DNA of 64,000 bases from Rothia nasimurium (GCF_004569295.1 NZ_SPQC01000008.1:1-64000); one strand, 5' to 3'; shown: positions 15,590 to 23,593, counted from the first letter of the stretch. Made by a program: numbers and translations. Notes: generated by a model not told the origin, from the sequence alone.

Positions 15590-16237
15590 ATGGTTCCTCA
15601 GAAAATTTTTTCTCGCTTCACAGGGGCGCTAGCCCTCAGCAGTCTCCTTATTTTTTCTACGCCCACGCATGCCACCCCTATAGAAGATATCTCTTCGAGA
15701 GTAGATTCCTATAGCAACGCTTCTTCAACCGAAGAACTTGCTGATCAGCTTTTAAGCTATGCAATATTTGATCAGCAAAATAATATTATCGCCTTCGATG
15801 CGGAGGGTGCACGCAACAGCGGAGCCCCCGAGATAGTTATCGAAGCGGCCCAGGAATTTAACAATAACACTCAGCAGACCCGACCCCTTAACCAATATAC
15901 AAGGAACCCCGGTAACTCTATAGCAGCTGGCTGGGAGGTCCACGGGAATTGGTGCGGCCCGGGACATAGTGGCCCAGGGGAACCCATTGATTTACTTGAT
16001 TCACGCTGCAAGGATCATGACCTGTGTTATGGCGAGAAAGGATACTTTAATAAATCCTGCGACTTCCAGCTTGTAACTCGTCTTACAGTGGATATAGTTC
16101 AAGGGAAGTATAAGGGATCAGTTTTAGCAAAAGCTATTGCTATTCGAGCTGTATTTACTCCAAACTCAATTATACTACCCAATCCCATTCCGTACTCATC
16201 AGGAGTTAACAGGCTAGATGAAACAAACATTACCTAA
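15590..16237 (+). CDS. Secreted phospholipase A2
   Basis: Predicted exported enzyme of 215 residues hydrolysing the sn-2 ester of phospholipids. Residues 1-30 form a signal peptide (basic start, ALALSSLLIFSTPTHA). The central part has the PLA2 calcium loop HGNWCGPGHSG and the catalytic helix with the His-Asp pair in CKDHDLCYGEKGYF, about residues 120-160, with conserved cysteines. Start ATG 15590 has AAGGA upstream. The next gene overlaps its end by 20 bases and codes for a small membrane protein. On a mobile element, such an enzyme could act as a virulence factor or an antibacterial toxin; the role is inferred. Confidence 0.75.
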   Translation: MVPQKIFSRFTGALALSSLLIFSTPTHATPIEDISSRVDSYSNASSTEELADQLLSYAIFDQQNNIIAFDAEGARNSGAPEIVIEAAQEFNNNTQQTRPLNQYTRNPGNSIAAGWEVHGNWCGPGHSGPGEPIDLLDSRCKDHDLCYGEKGYFNKSCDFQLVTRLTVDIVQGKYKGSVLAKAIAIRAVFTPNSIILPNPIPYSSGVNRLDETNIT

Positions 16238-16481
16238 GAACAAAATTTTTTTCTCAAAAGAGTCACCTCTAATGAGCGTTACCTGCGGTGTTTTAGCGAT
16301 TACTGGAATGTATGTCATTATTCATAGCGGATTAACTGACGGTAAAGGATGGGCCTGGACGTGGTTTCTCTCTTTAGCAATCATTCCATGCGCAGCTTGG
16401 AAAAGACTGTGGGGAACCTTTACTATTGGTATCTTAATTTTCCTTTTCCCTGTCGCCGCAATTCTATTCCAGGGCTTCTAA
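16218..16481 (+). CDS. Small membrane protein overlapping the phospholipase gene, possible immunity protein
   Basis: Protein of 87 residues with three hydrophobic segments (about 20-38, 46-60 and 66-87) and a basic start MKQTLPKNK. It starts at ATG 16218, inside the last codons of the phospholipase gene, so the two are probably translated together; AGGAG lies 13 bases upstream. No family is recognised. A membrane protein cotranslated with a membrane-lipid-degrading enzyme could protect the producer or help export, but neither is shown by sequence. Confidence 0.6.
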   Translation: MKQTLPKNKIFFSKESPLMSVTCGVLAITGMYVIIHSGLTDGKGWAWTWFLSLAIIPCAAWKRLWGTFTIGILIFLFPVAAILFQGF

Positions 16482-16499
16482 GGTAAATTTTAGAGGCAT

Positions 16500-16525
16500 G
16501 GGGCTCTACCTAGAAGTAGAGCCCC
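16500..16525. terminator. Hairpin between convergent genes
   Basis: GGGGCTCTAC (16500-16509) pairs with GTAGAGCCCC (16516-16525). It lies between the membrane protein gene (ends 16481) and the minus-strand gene ending at 16531. No long T-run follows. Confidence 0.55.
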
Positions 16526-16530
16526 TGTGG

Positions 16531-16890
16531 TTAAAAGAGTGTTATAAAGTCTTCTGCGCTCAATTCATAATACTTTCCCGGCTTTAGCCCCTGAAACAAA
16601 CGGTACGCCTCAGCTTTATAACCTAGATGCTCTGAATGGTGCCGAATTTTCCCGACGACGCGTCCTAAGACCTCCACAGGATGAGGCATCCAAGGAAGGC
16701 TAGTTGCCAGTGGCGTTAATGCTCCATCGATACTCATTACCCAAACGGCTAAGCGCGGGCTAATAGTACTCTTATGAACGAGCACCTTATACGCATCTCG
16801 TGGCCAGGTCGATGCCAGCTCTTCTTCAGACGACTGAGATTCCTCTCTGTAGCCCGATGAACCGATATATGTCATCCCCTCTGGAGACAT
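16531..16890 (-). CDS. Hypothetical protein, 119 residues
   Basis: Soluble protein beginning MSPEGMTYIGSSGYREE. It contains LAVWVMSIDGALTPLATSLPWMPHPVEVLGRVVGKIRHH and ends LKPGKYYELSAEDFITLF. I do not recognise a family. AAGGGA lies about nine bases before ATG 16890. Convergent to the phospholipase pair and divergent from the small peptide gene at 17025; no partner gene suggests a function. Confidence 0.55.
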   Translation of the reverse strand: MSPEGMTYIGSSGYREESQSSEEELASTWPRDAYKVLVHKSTISPRLAVWVMSIDGALTPLATSLPWMPHPVEVLGRVVGKIRHHSEHLGYKAEAYRLFQGLKPGKYYELSAEDFITLF

Positions 16891-17024
16891 TAAAGCAATC
16901 CCTTGGGGTAGAACACGCAGATCTTGAAACCACGCGGCGGGATTACCTCAGCGATTACTTAGACTCTCCCCCCCCCCAAACCCATGTAGTATGAACTGTG
17001 TCACAGAAAGGATGTGAGTTCAGG

Positions 17025-17135
17025 TTGCCTCGCAAGCTTAAAATCGCCGCATTCACTATAGCTGCCTTGTTTACCCTGTACTGGGTAATCATACTGACAG
17101 GTGTTTTAGGATATCTCTTCGACAAAAGTGGGTAA
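17025..17135 (+). CDS. Small membrane peptide, 36 residues
   Basis: A TTG at 17025 after GTTCAGG opens a frame ending TAA 17135. The peptide has a basic start (LPRKLKIA) and one membrane-spanning stretch (AAFTIAALFTLYWVIILTGVLGYL). It immediately precedes the DUF2599-like secreted protein, whose likely reading start overlaps its stop region. It may be a leader or companion peptide. The weak start makes it tentative. Confidence 0.35.
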   Translation: MPRKLKIAAFTIAALFTLYWVIILTGVLGYLFDKSG

Positions 17136-17137
17136 AA

Positions 17138-18160
17138 ATTTTAAAGAAATTAAAGATTATTTCTGTTACAACTTTAGTGATACCTCTTTTATACTCTCCA
17201 TCCTTTGCCATGGATTCCCAACTAGATGGATCACTAGAAGCGATTTCCAATGTTTCACTAGATGCCACATACCACCCCTTGGAAGGAAACTTACCTAGTG
17301 AAACCACAGAGGGGAATTCAGAGAATATTTTTCTTCTCGACTCAGGGGAATTAAAAATTGAAGTCCCTAAGGACTCAGATTCACCAGTATCGATTGAAGA
17401 CTCCAATTCAAAAACATTGATTACGATGCCGACGGAAGAAGGTGCATCAGACGCCCAGGTTGTCGCTGATTCTGTAGCAGGATTTGAAGGAATAAACTAT
17501 GACTCCTACGCTTCCTTAAAAGAAACTGGGGATATTCAGTTTTCCACAGCAATAAAAAATATAAATGCCCCGTCTGAATATGAATATAATTTTGTTCTGT
17601 CTGAAGGCGAGAAATTTTCAAAAGTAGATAAGTATATCGTTGTCTTGGATTCCAAAGGGGAAATCTCTGCGGTGATTGACGAGCCTTGGGCTAAAGACGC
17701 AGCGGGTAAAACTGTTCCTACTTTCTTTGACATAAGGGATAACAAGTTAGTGCAACATGTCGATCACAAATCAGGAGAGTACGCCTACCCAATTATTGCA
17801 GATCCGGTTTATTCTCGTGGAATAATTAGTCAGGTTGTAACTGAGCAATGGACAGCTGAGACTCATTGGCATGTTGCCATTAAAGTTACTCTTAAGGCGC
17901 GAGCCTTATGGGGTGTTGGACAGATGGACAAAGTGTACCGTGATGGCCTTGCTGATTTGCGGGAACACCATCCGCGTTCTATGAGTAGCGAAAGCATGGC
18001 TCAGCAATGGGAGTGCCATGTTGTCGGGCTTCCTGCTACAAGAACCATTGATTTAGAAAGTATCCGCCCGAGTAACCCGCAGTGGCGTGACCGTATCCCG
18101 ACAATCCAGCAGATTGTTAGAGAGGGTAAGCAGCCTATTTACGATACTTGTAATTGGTGA
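17138..18160 (+). CDS. Secreted protein with DUF2599-like C-terminal domain
   Basis: Exported protein of about 340 residues with unknown role. The last ~110 residues follow the DUF2599 pattern: ADPVYS, a Trp/His-rich segment, SMAQQWECHV and a final TCNW. The middle is acidic and Ser/Thr-rich, with no catalytic motif seen. The frame is open upstream of the first standard start (GTG 17177), and an ATT at 17138 would begin ILKKLKIISVTTLVIPLLYS, a normal signal peptide ending SPSFA. Without those 13 codons there is no basic n-region. I therefore give 17138, with the caveat that ATT is a rare start and the real start could be 17177 or have been lost. Confidence 0.6.
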   Translation: MLKKLKIISVTTLVIPLLYSPSFAMDSQLDGSLEAISNVSLDATYHPLEGNLPSETTEGNSENIFLLDSGELKIEVPKDSDSPVSIEDSNSKTLITMPTEEGASDAQVVADSVAGFEGINYDSYASLKETGDIQFSTAIKNINAPSEYEYNFVLSEGEKFSKVDKYIVVLDSKGEISAVIDEPWAKDAAGKTVPTFFDIRDNKLVQHVDHKSGEYAYPIIADPVYSRGIISQVVTEQWTAETHWHVAIKVTLKARALWGVGQMDKVYRDGLADLREHHPRSMSSESMAQQWECHVVGLPATRTIDLESIRPSNPQWRDRIPTIQQIVREGKQPIYDTCNW

Positions 18161-18488
18161 TTGCACGCATAGGGGGGACTGGCTTGCTCCCACCCCCTAC
18201 TAGCACAAACGAGATTAAAGCATACATTTACTCAGAAGCACTCTCACCACGCTGAGTGACTATGCCGATAAGAAGAACGCCGCTCTACCCCAAAAGATAA
18301 AGCGGCGTTCTCTCTAACCTTCTTCTCACCATAAGAGAAGACCAAACCAACGCTCCCCCTCTGCCCTAGCCAGAAAAGAGCTTCCATGCACAGAAGCAAA
18401 ATACCAGGGTCAAAAAGTTAGCGTCACATGATTTTACTAGCACCCACTAGGGCACCACTAACCATTCTATGCGATAACCCAAGATGAT
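18161..18488. other. Intergenic region holding one terminator
   Basis: Between the DUF2599-like gene and the minus-strand membrane protein gene I see only the hairpin at 18274-18311. No frame with a start signal is present. Confidence 0.5.
18274..18311. terminator. Hairpin terminator
   Basis: AGAACGCCGCT (18274-18284) pairs with AGCGGCGTTCT (18301-18311), an 11-bp perfect stem followed by CTCTAACCTTCTTCT on the plus strand. It can end transcripts from the plus-strand gene ending at 18160. Confidence 0.65.
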
Positions 18489-18764
18489 TTACCAAGGAGG
18501 CATTCCCCTCGCTAGCAGGTCATTGACAAGATAGATAACAAAACTGATAGCCAGTGCCCAGATAGCGCAGTATCCCAAGAAGGCACGCACCTGAGGAAAC
18601 CAGCCCAACACAGGAATCATCACGAAAGGAATCCCGACGAACATGCCCATCACCCACACCATCTGATGTACCGTTTTCACAAATTCCCACAGGCTGTGCC
18701 GAAACGGTCTTTTATAAGGTGGTGTCGCAAAGGGTTGTTGTGGTTGCACCGGGGGTAGGCTCAC
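18489..18764 (-). CDS. Small membrane protein, 91 residues
   Basis: The N-terminal 25 residues are Pro/Gln-rich (MSLPPVQPQQPF), followed by two membrane segments, about residues 37-57 and 63-83, and the end DLLARGMPPW. No family is recognised. It lies 13 bases after the SSB gene in the same direction and so belongs to the plasmid partition/SSB operon. Confidence 0.65.
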   Translation of the reverse strand: MSLPPVQPQQPFATPPYKRPFRHSLWEFVKTVHQMVWVMGMFVGIPFVMIPVLGWFPQVRAFLGYCAIWALAISFVIYLVNDLLARGMPPW

Positions 18765-18777
18765 AGGGATCCCTTTT

Positions 18778-19287
18778 CTATTGGTAGCGTTCCTGATTCA
18801 AGCCGGCTAAAGGTGGCTCAGCGCGGTAGGGCTGATGCAGGTGGGAAAACGGCTGGTGAGTAAAATCGGTCTGCTCTACAGGGCGATGCTCGATAGGCTC
18901 TGATCTCGGCCTCTTACGGTGCGGAGTGACTTTTGTATACCTGGTGCTAAAGCCGATTTCCTCAGCCATCAGCACATTCCAGCGGTGTGTTTCATTTCCG
19001 TCTTGTTTAGAGCGTGTGACCAGGTTGCCGGTGACGATGACGCGGTCTCCGCTTTGGAACTGTTCGGTGAGCTCCTCTACGTAGTAGTTGTGTTTTTCAG
19101 ATCCGCTAGAGCGCACCTCAATCGGCATGAAGGTGGTCTCTCCCTCAACGTAGCCTTGCTCTGCCTTGGAGTAATAGCGTGGGGTTGAGGCAACAGTCAT
19201 GCGTAGAATCGCTTTGTTTCCCCGAAGGTACTGTACTACCGGGGTTTTGGTGATGTTACCTGTAATGGTCAGTGGAATATCAGTCAT
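18778..19287 (-). CDS. ssb: Single-stranded DNA-binding protein (plasmid copy)
   Basis: Protein of 169 residues with an N-terminal OB fold: ITGNITKTPVVQYLRGNKAILRM, then QSGDRVIVTGNL and RWNVLMAEEIGF. The C-terminal third is Pro/His/Gln-rich and lacks the usual acidic DDDIPF tip, so it may not recruit host repair factors as a chromosomal SSB does. It would coat single strands during plasmid replication and transfer. Encoded downstream of parA and its partner in the same direction. Confidence 0.8.
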   Translation of the reverse strand: MTDIPLTITGNITKTPVVQYLRGNKAILRMTVASTPRYYSKAEQGYVEGETTFMPIEVRSSGSEKHNYYVEELTEQFQSGDRVIVTGNLVTRSKQDGNETHRWNVLMAEEIGFSTRYTKVTPHRKRPRSEPIEHRPVEQTDFTHQPFSHLHQPYRAEPPLAGLNQERYQ

Positions 19288-19306
19288 AGCTCTATCCTGC
19301 AGCTAG

Positions 19307-19645
19307 CTATTCTTTGATGATGGGGACGTCCGCGCCAAACTCTTCTTCTAGAGAGGCAAAGAAGTAACGCTCTATCAGCTTGGCCTTGCTGATATCCAGC
19401 TTTTCTGCTGCGTAGTCCATAAGCGCTTTTTGGCTGGTTGTGGCCTGCATGGTGTAGATACCGCGCTTGAGGCTGGCTTTTGCACGAGCTTTGACACGTC
19501 CAGGTGTATCAGTGGGCATACCCAGCTGCCATGAATCTACTGTTTCCTTGGAGGAAACAGTTTCTTCTTGCTTCCAGGAGGCATCTTTTTCTGCTGCTTC
19601 GATGAAGTCATCGGCGGTTTTTTCGCTGCTGCGTTTGCGTACCAT
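19307..19645 (-). CDS. Small partition partner of ParA (probable RHH-type)
   Basis: Protein of 112 residues whose ATG overlaps the parA stop codon (TAATG), so translation is coupled. The N-terminal half is charged and likely disordered; the C-terminal half (RGIYTMQATTSQKALMDYAAEKL, then SKAKLIERYFFASLEEEF) fits a short helical DNA-binding module of the ribbon-helix-helix kind. Type Ib plasmid partition loci have exactly such a small centromere-binding protein after parA. The inverted repeat upstream of parA is the natural binding-site candidate. Confidence 0.65.
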   Translation of the reverse strand: MVRKRSSEKTADDFIEAAEKDASWKQEETVSSKETVDSWQLGMPTDTPGRVKARAKASLKRGIYTMQATTSQKALMDYAAEKLDISKAKLIERYFFASLEEEFGADVPIIKE

Positions 19646-20301
19646 TAGCGGGTCTCTTTCAGAGTTAGGATTTCTTGAGTTAGTAACTGGATTTCTGCTT
19701 TAGCTTTAGTGTCCCTAGATTCTAGGACGGAGATTCCTTCGCTTAGAGTGCTTTGGTAGGCCTTACGATGATAAACGACCGCTTCGGCCACCTCAGCATC
19801 AACGCCCTGGGGGAAGTCCTCTAGGTATTCTTTAGCCTCTTGAACCTCATCGCTCAGAGCATGGGTAGAAGCCTTAGAAATAACAATCAGAGTTTTGAGC
19901 TCCTCGTTGTAGTCACGGGCAGTTTCGATAGTATCAGCCAAATCAAGAGTGGAATCCAAATCAGCCTGTGAAGTTCCGGTGGGCACCAACAAAATATCGG
20001 CTGCAATCATAGCTGAGCGGGTCTCCTTGGAGTCCTTCCCGGCGGTGTCGACGATGACGACGTCATTCTGATCGTTCATCTCTTTGAGAGTGGCCGAAAG
20101 CTTACCTTCTTTGCGAGTGGTGATTACCGGCGCGTACCCTAGCTCTTCCCTATCGTCTGCCCAGCGGGAGGCTGTACGCACAGAGGGGTCTGTTTCTAGG
20201 ACGTGGACTTTTTTACCCAGCTGCTGGAAGGCTACAGCCAGGTTGATAGCGAGGGTGGATTTGCCAACCCCGCCTTTGTGGTGGGCGATGAGTAAAATCA
20301 T
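19645..20301 (-). CDS. parA: ParA-family plasmid partition ATPase
   Basis: Protein of 218 residues without an N-terminal helix-turn-helix, i.e. the short type Ib ParA. The deviant Walker A is KGGVGKST at residues 9-16, Walker A' is LETDPS, and Walker [15 protein letters not shown]. It would drive segregation of the element when it exists as a circle. ATG 20301 lies just downstream of an AT-rich region with a 14-bp inverted repeat. The retained, intact gene suggests recent or continuing autonomous replication. Confidence 0.9.
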   Translation of the reverse strand: MILLIAHHKGGVGKSTLAINLAVAFQQLGKKVHVLETDPSVRTASRWADDREELGYAPVITTRKEGKLSATLKEMNDQNDVVIVDTAGKDSKETRSAMIAADILLVPTGTSQADLDSTLDLADTIETARDYNEELKTLIVISKASTHALSDEVQEAKEYLEDFPQGVDAEVAEAVVYHRKAYQSTLSEGISVLESRDTKAKAEIQLLTQEILTLKETR

Positions 20302-20323
20302 GGTTTTATCCTAACATTTAACA

Positions 20324-20387
20324 AAACAGAACACAATAGAACTAAACAATTTCGTTATGTTGTATTTTATTATATTGTGTTCTGTTT
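20324..20387. promoter_or_regulatory. Inverted repeat upstream of parA, candidate centromere/operator
   Basis: AAACAGAACACAAT (20324-20337) recurs inverted and perfect as ATTGTGTTCTGTTT (20374-20387), separated by 36 bases of AT-rich DNA. A related half site, TTTTGTTCTGT, lies at 22354-22364 ahead of the surface-protein gene. Position and symmetry fit a parS/operator bound by the small partition protein. Confidence 0.5.
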
Positions 20388-20427
20388 ACTGGTGAACAGA
20401 ATAGTTGTGTAGTGTTTATGGGTACTT

Positions 20428-21168
20428 TTAGAGGTTGATAGGCTTGGTCTCGATAATCAGGTTATCGGCGTATCGGAATTGAAATTCCCCTCCGACATCC
20501 GCGACGGAAGGCCCTGAGCAGGTCAGCAGTACAATGCTCTTATCCCCTACTGAGCGAAAGATACGCGCCTGAACTTCTCGCTGTTTCCGTAGCTGTTCAA
20601 CTAGGGCTACGTCGCTCGGATTTTCCGCTACTTTAGCTTCGAGCCCCGGGTCAAATTGATCAGCAACGAGGATGCCGGTGACCTGGGAGATCACTAGGGT
20701 TCCATCAACCGCTCTGGTGTAGATCAGATCGCATGCTTTGAACTGATGCAGCTTACCCCAGGGGGTCAGTTCCCCACCTTTTTGGCTTTTTACTCCAGGC
20801 TGTAAATCAACATGCCCTACCAGTAAGGAAGCGCCCTCGGGAGATTCGATAGCTTCAGAGGGGGCGTAGATAATACCGTCGTCGCTGATGGATTCAGCCG
20901 GTAGGTAGTCGCTAGGGCTAAAGCTAGCACCTACCCCTAGTGCTGGTGCGTACCAGCTACCGGCAGGAACCTCTAGATCCTGGGGTAGTTGCTCTGGTGG
21001 TGTGCAGGGGTAGTCTATGAACTCGGTGGCCGGTGCTGGGGCCTGGGCAACCTCTACCACGGGTTCTGCTACAGGTTCTTCGTGACTGGTTTGGGTCGCA
21101 AGAAGGCCGCCGCTAGCTCCTAGTGTGAGAAGGCTGCCGGTCAGTAGAAGTAGCTGGTGTTTTTTCAT
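20428..21168 (-). CDS. Sortase, class F-like
   Basis: Membrane-anchored transpeptidase that would attach a surface protein to the cell wall. The protein has an N-terminal signal anchor (LLLLTGSLLTLGASGGLLA), catalytic histidine in LLVGHVD, catalytic cysteine in VLLTCSG and arginine in FQFRYADNLIIE. These are the spacing and flanks of actinobacterial class F sortases. I chose ATG 21168 for the signal anchor; a TTG at 21222 is possible and no clear ribosome binding site supports either. It follows the surface-protein gene, with a 12-bp hairpin between them, so it is probably the dedicated sortase for that substrate. Confidence 0.75.
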   Translation of the reverse strand: MKKHQLLLLTGSLLTLGASGGLLATQTSHEEPVAEPVVEVAQAPAPATEFIDYPCTPPEQLPQDLEVPAGSWYAPALGVGASFSPSDYLPAESISDDGIIYAPSEAIESPEGASLLVGHVDLQPGVKSQKGGELTPWGKLHQFKACDLIYTRAVDGTLVISQVTGILVADQFDPGLEAKVAENPSDVALVEQLRKQREVQARIFRSVGDKSIVLLTCSGPSVADVGGEFQFRYADNLIIETKPINL

Positions 21169-21236
21169 GGGGTCGAGAGAGCGGTCTTTCTTTTTCGTCA
21201 GTGTAGGTGCAGATAAGTTCAAGGAGAATGAATGGG

Positions 21237-21268
21237 GCGGGGTGCCACCGGAGCCTGTGGCACCCCGC
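21237..21268. terminator. Intercistronic hairpin between surface protein and sortase genes
   Basis: GCGGGGTGCCAC (21237-21248) pairs with GTGGCACCCCGC (21257-21268). It has no T-run on the minus strand and probably sets relative expression of the surface protein and sortase rather than ending transcription fully. Confidence 0.5.
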
Positions 21269-21304
21269 TCACCGGTAAGGTTCCTCAGGTAGGGGAAGAG
21301 GGAT

Positions 21305-22261
21305 TTATTTTTGGCGGCGATAAAGAACAGCCCCAGCGGTAGCTAGGGTGAGCCCAGCAGCCGCGGTGATTCCTAGAAGAACCGGCAGAGTATTACTGCC
21401 AGGTTCTGCCACCTTAGCTGCGGTGATAGATGCCGCCCCGCCTGCCTTGAAGGTGGTTGCGGGGACAGTGCGCTCGGTGGTTTTCTGCTCGCCGGTGACA
21501 GGGTTGGTGACGGTCTGGGTGACAGTGGTCTGCCCTGAGGCCGGGTTTGCAACATAGCGGGTGGTCACCTGTTCGCCTGCTGCGGTGACTTCTTGGGTCA
21601 CAAGAACATTTTCGCCTGTCGCGTTTGTACTTTCCTCGATGACAGCCCCGGTGAGCACAATGTTTTGCTGCTCATCGACTGTTACCGTGCCCACCTCTTC
21701 GCTTGGTGCTTCGGCTAGGGAGGGGGCTTGGCTGGTGGCAGTGGGGCTGGGAGTTAGGCTGGTGACCGGCATAGGGGTATTCTCAGCTTCACTTGGCTCT
21801 GGTGAGGGTTCTTCCGGGGCACTGGGAGCCGGGGTTGGTGCCGCATCATCAGAAGGACTGGGGGCCGGTTCGCTAGGGGTTGGCACCGGAACGACCTCGA
21901 TAGGCTCGGGGGTCTCCGGTAGGTCTGTGGGCTCTGGTGAGGGTTCTTCCGGGGCACTGGGAGCCGGGGTAGGCTCCGCATCGTCAGAAGGGCTAGGGGT
22001 TGGCACCGGAACAACCTCGATAGGCTCAGGGGTTTCGTCGCTATCTGATGGCTGGGTAGCCTCATGGGTGTCTTCGGTGGGTTCTTCCCCGGCCATCGGG
22101 GTGCTGGTGGTCTCTGAGGCCTGGGCTAGGGTAGCTAGCTGACTGACACCAGCTGAAGAGGGAAGCTGAGCTTCATCGGCAAAAGCTACAGGGCTCAGGA
22201 CGAGCAGGCCGGTTGCAGCCAGGGCAGTGGCGGTGCTGGTGGTATGAGGGATGTTTTTCAT
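21305..22261 (-). CDS. Secreted Pro/Glu/Ser-rich cell-wall protein with unusual sorting signal
   Basis: Protein of 318 residues with a signal peptide (TATALAATGLLVLSPVAFADE). A proline-rich stalk has two repeats of about 35 residues built on PEPIEVVPVPTP and PTPAPSAPEEPSPEP. A Val/Thr-rich domain follows (residues ~195-275). The C-terminus has the layout of a sortase substrate: NTLPVLLG, a hydrophobic span and RRQK. The expected LPXTG is not there; LP runs straight into the membrane segment. The adjacent sortase suggests anchoring all the same. It may project from the cell and aid mating contact or adhesion (inference). Confidence 0.7.
   Translation of the reverse strand: MKNIPHTTSTATALAATGLLVLSPVAFADEAQLPSSAGVSQLATLAQASETTSTPMAGEEPTEDTHEATQPSDSDETPEPIEVVPVPTPSPSDDAEPTPAPSAPEEPSPEPTDLPETPEPIEVVPVPTPSEPAPSPSDDAAPTPAPSAPEEPSPEPSEAENTPMPVTSLTPSPTATSQAPSLAEAPSEEVGTVTVDEQQNIVLTGAVIEESTNATGENVLVTQEVTAAGEQVTTRYVANPASGQTTVTQTVTNPVTGEQKTTERTVPATTFKAGGAASITAAKVAEPGSNTLPVLLGITAAAGLTLATAGAVLYRRQK
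21795..22036. repeat. Two direct repeats within the surface-protein gene
   Basis: About 21795-21916 and 21930-22036 are near-identical copies, differing by a few substitutions and one short insertion in the first copy. They code for the proline-rich stalk repeats. Such repeats change copy number by slippage or recombination. Confidence 0.65.
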
Positions 22262-22381
22262 GAATTTCTTTTGATTTCTTTCTGGGATTGCGCTCAGTTA
22301 CCGGTCTATAGCAGAACTGAACACTTGTGTTTCATATGGTTCTATTGCGTTGCGTTTTGTTCTGTGGTGTGTTGTTTTGGT

Positions 22382-23230
22382 TTAGATGTCTCCTTGCTGT
22401 ATGACGGCTAGGGCAAGATTGAAAAGCTTCGATGTTGTGCAGATACACCGCCGGGCGTAGGACTCAGACCAGCCAGTGCTCTCTTGCAGGGCTTCAAGGT
22501 CGATGTTCTCTACATGCCCGGCCTCTAGGGTGGCTTGGACGATGCGGTGGGTGAAGTGCGGCGCGGTGGTCAGGCTACTCCGCGGTAGGCAGGAGATGAC
22601 TTCACGCATGAGTACCGGGGCTTCTTCTAGCCCGGCGTCTTGCCGGTATCGGTGAATCAGCAGGGCCCGGTAAATGACCTCGGTGTACATGAGCACTTTG
22701 GCGCTGGACTTGTAGAGGGTTTTCTCAGCGATACCGAGCACCTCAGCTGTGGATCGGTAGCTCAATGGCTCCTCAGCCAGAATCAGGTTCAGCACTCGAG
22801 TGATGGGTTCGATGTCCCCTAGTGCTTTGATTGCAATACCTAGCACCGCTGCTAGGTCCTGAAGTTTCTCTTCCATGTGGGTTAGAGCCAGAAGGGTTTC
22901 TAGGGCTGAGTCTGAGGTCAAGCCTGTGAGGGCTGCGTCGACGGTGGCTTCTGCCTGGGTGCGGTCATCGCTTTTGAGGTTTCGCAGGTGGGCATAGGCG
23001 CACCTGACGGCGATGCTTCGGATCCATGCCCCAAAATCGCCTTGAGCCTCATCGAAAGTATGCAGGCCTTGGTGGGCAACTAGGAAGGCGTCTTGGTGGG
23101 TGTCTTCAATGGCTCCGGGGAGGTCGTGGATGTGGGGGAATTTGGATAGCACTTTGTAGATGACGGTGCTTGTGCTTTCCCAGGTTTCTAGGCGTTCTGG
23201 TGTCCAGAAGGTGCTGGTGGTTGTCTGCAT
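22382..23230 (-). CDS. ECF-like RNA polymerase sigma factor
   Basis: Protein of 282 residues. Region 2 is recognisable as AIEDTHQDAFLVAHQGLHTF followed by FGAWIRSIAVRCAYAHLRNL (core and -10 binding helices). Region 4 is likely LSYRSTAEVLGIAEKTLYKSSAK, an HTH for -35 recognition. The C-terminal ~80 residues are an extra helical part. It should redirect RNA polymerase to a subset of plasmid or host promoters. No anti-sigma gene is next to it. It lies between the rep-side genes and the surface protein/sortase pair, which are candidates for its targets. Confidence 0.7.
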   Translation of the reverse strand: MQTTTSTFWTPERLETWESTSTVIYKVLSKFPHIHDLPGAIEDTHQDAFLVAHQGLHTFDEAQGDFGAWIRSIAVRCAYAHLRNLKSDDRTQAEATVDAALTGLTSDSALETLLALTHMEEKLQDLAAVLGIAIKALGDIEPITRVLNLILAEEPLSYRSTAEVLGIAEKTLYKSSAKVLMYTEVIYRALLIHRYRQDAGLEEAPVLMREVISCLPRSSLTTAPHFTHRIVQATLEAGHVENIDLEALQESTGWSESYARRCICTTSKLFNLALAVIQQGDI

Positions 23231-23264
23231 AGTGGTTGTCTCTTCTGCTGTTTTCGCCTGCCGG

Positions 23265-23561
23265 CTAGGCAGCGTTAGCTGTTGCTAGTTCAGCGCGGAT
23301 GATTTCAGGTTCCAAGGTGGTAATCCGGCTAATGGCCTCTACGCTCATGCCATAAGAAGCCCAGAAAGCTAGGTCGGGGTTTTGGAACCTGCCGGGTTTG
23401 TAGTTCAACTCCCAGTGTTCGCAGGCTAGGTACTCTTCCCAGGTCTCGTAGTCCAGTGGCTCCCAGATGCGCAGTTTGTAGCCTAGGGCTATGGCTATCC
23501 AGTCGCAGCGCATGAAGGTTCCTAGGCGGAAGGCTTCTTCGGGGCTGAGGGTGATGGTCAT
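23265..23561 (-). CDS. Hypothetical protein, 98 residues
   Basis: A soluble protein (MTITLSPEEAFRLGTFMRCDW) rich in Trp and acidic residues in the middle (WEPLDYETWEEYLACEHWELN), with a helical end (VEAISRITTLEPEIIRAEL) that may be a small HTH. No family is recognised. It lies between the replication protein and the sigma factor genes, all in one direction, and is probably cotranscribed. Confidence 0.6.
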   Translation of the reverse strand: MTITLSPEEAFRLGTFMRCDWIAIALGYKLRIWEPLDYETWEEYLACEHWELNYKPGRFQNPDLAFWASYGMSVEAISRITTLEPEIIRAELATANAA

Positions 23562-23593
23562 GATTTTTTCTCCAGTGGGTCTGGGGCGATGCT

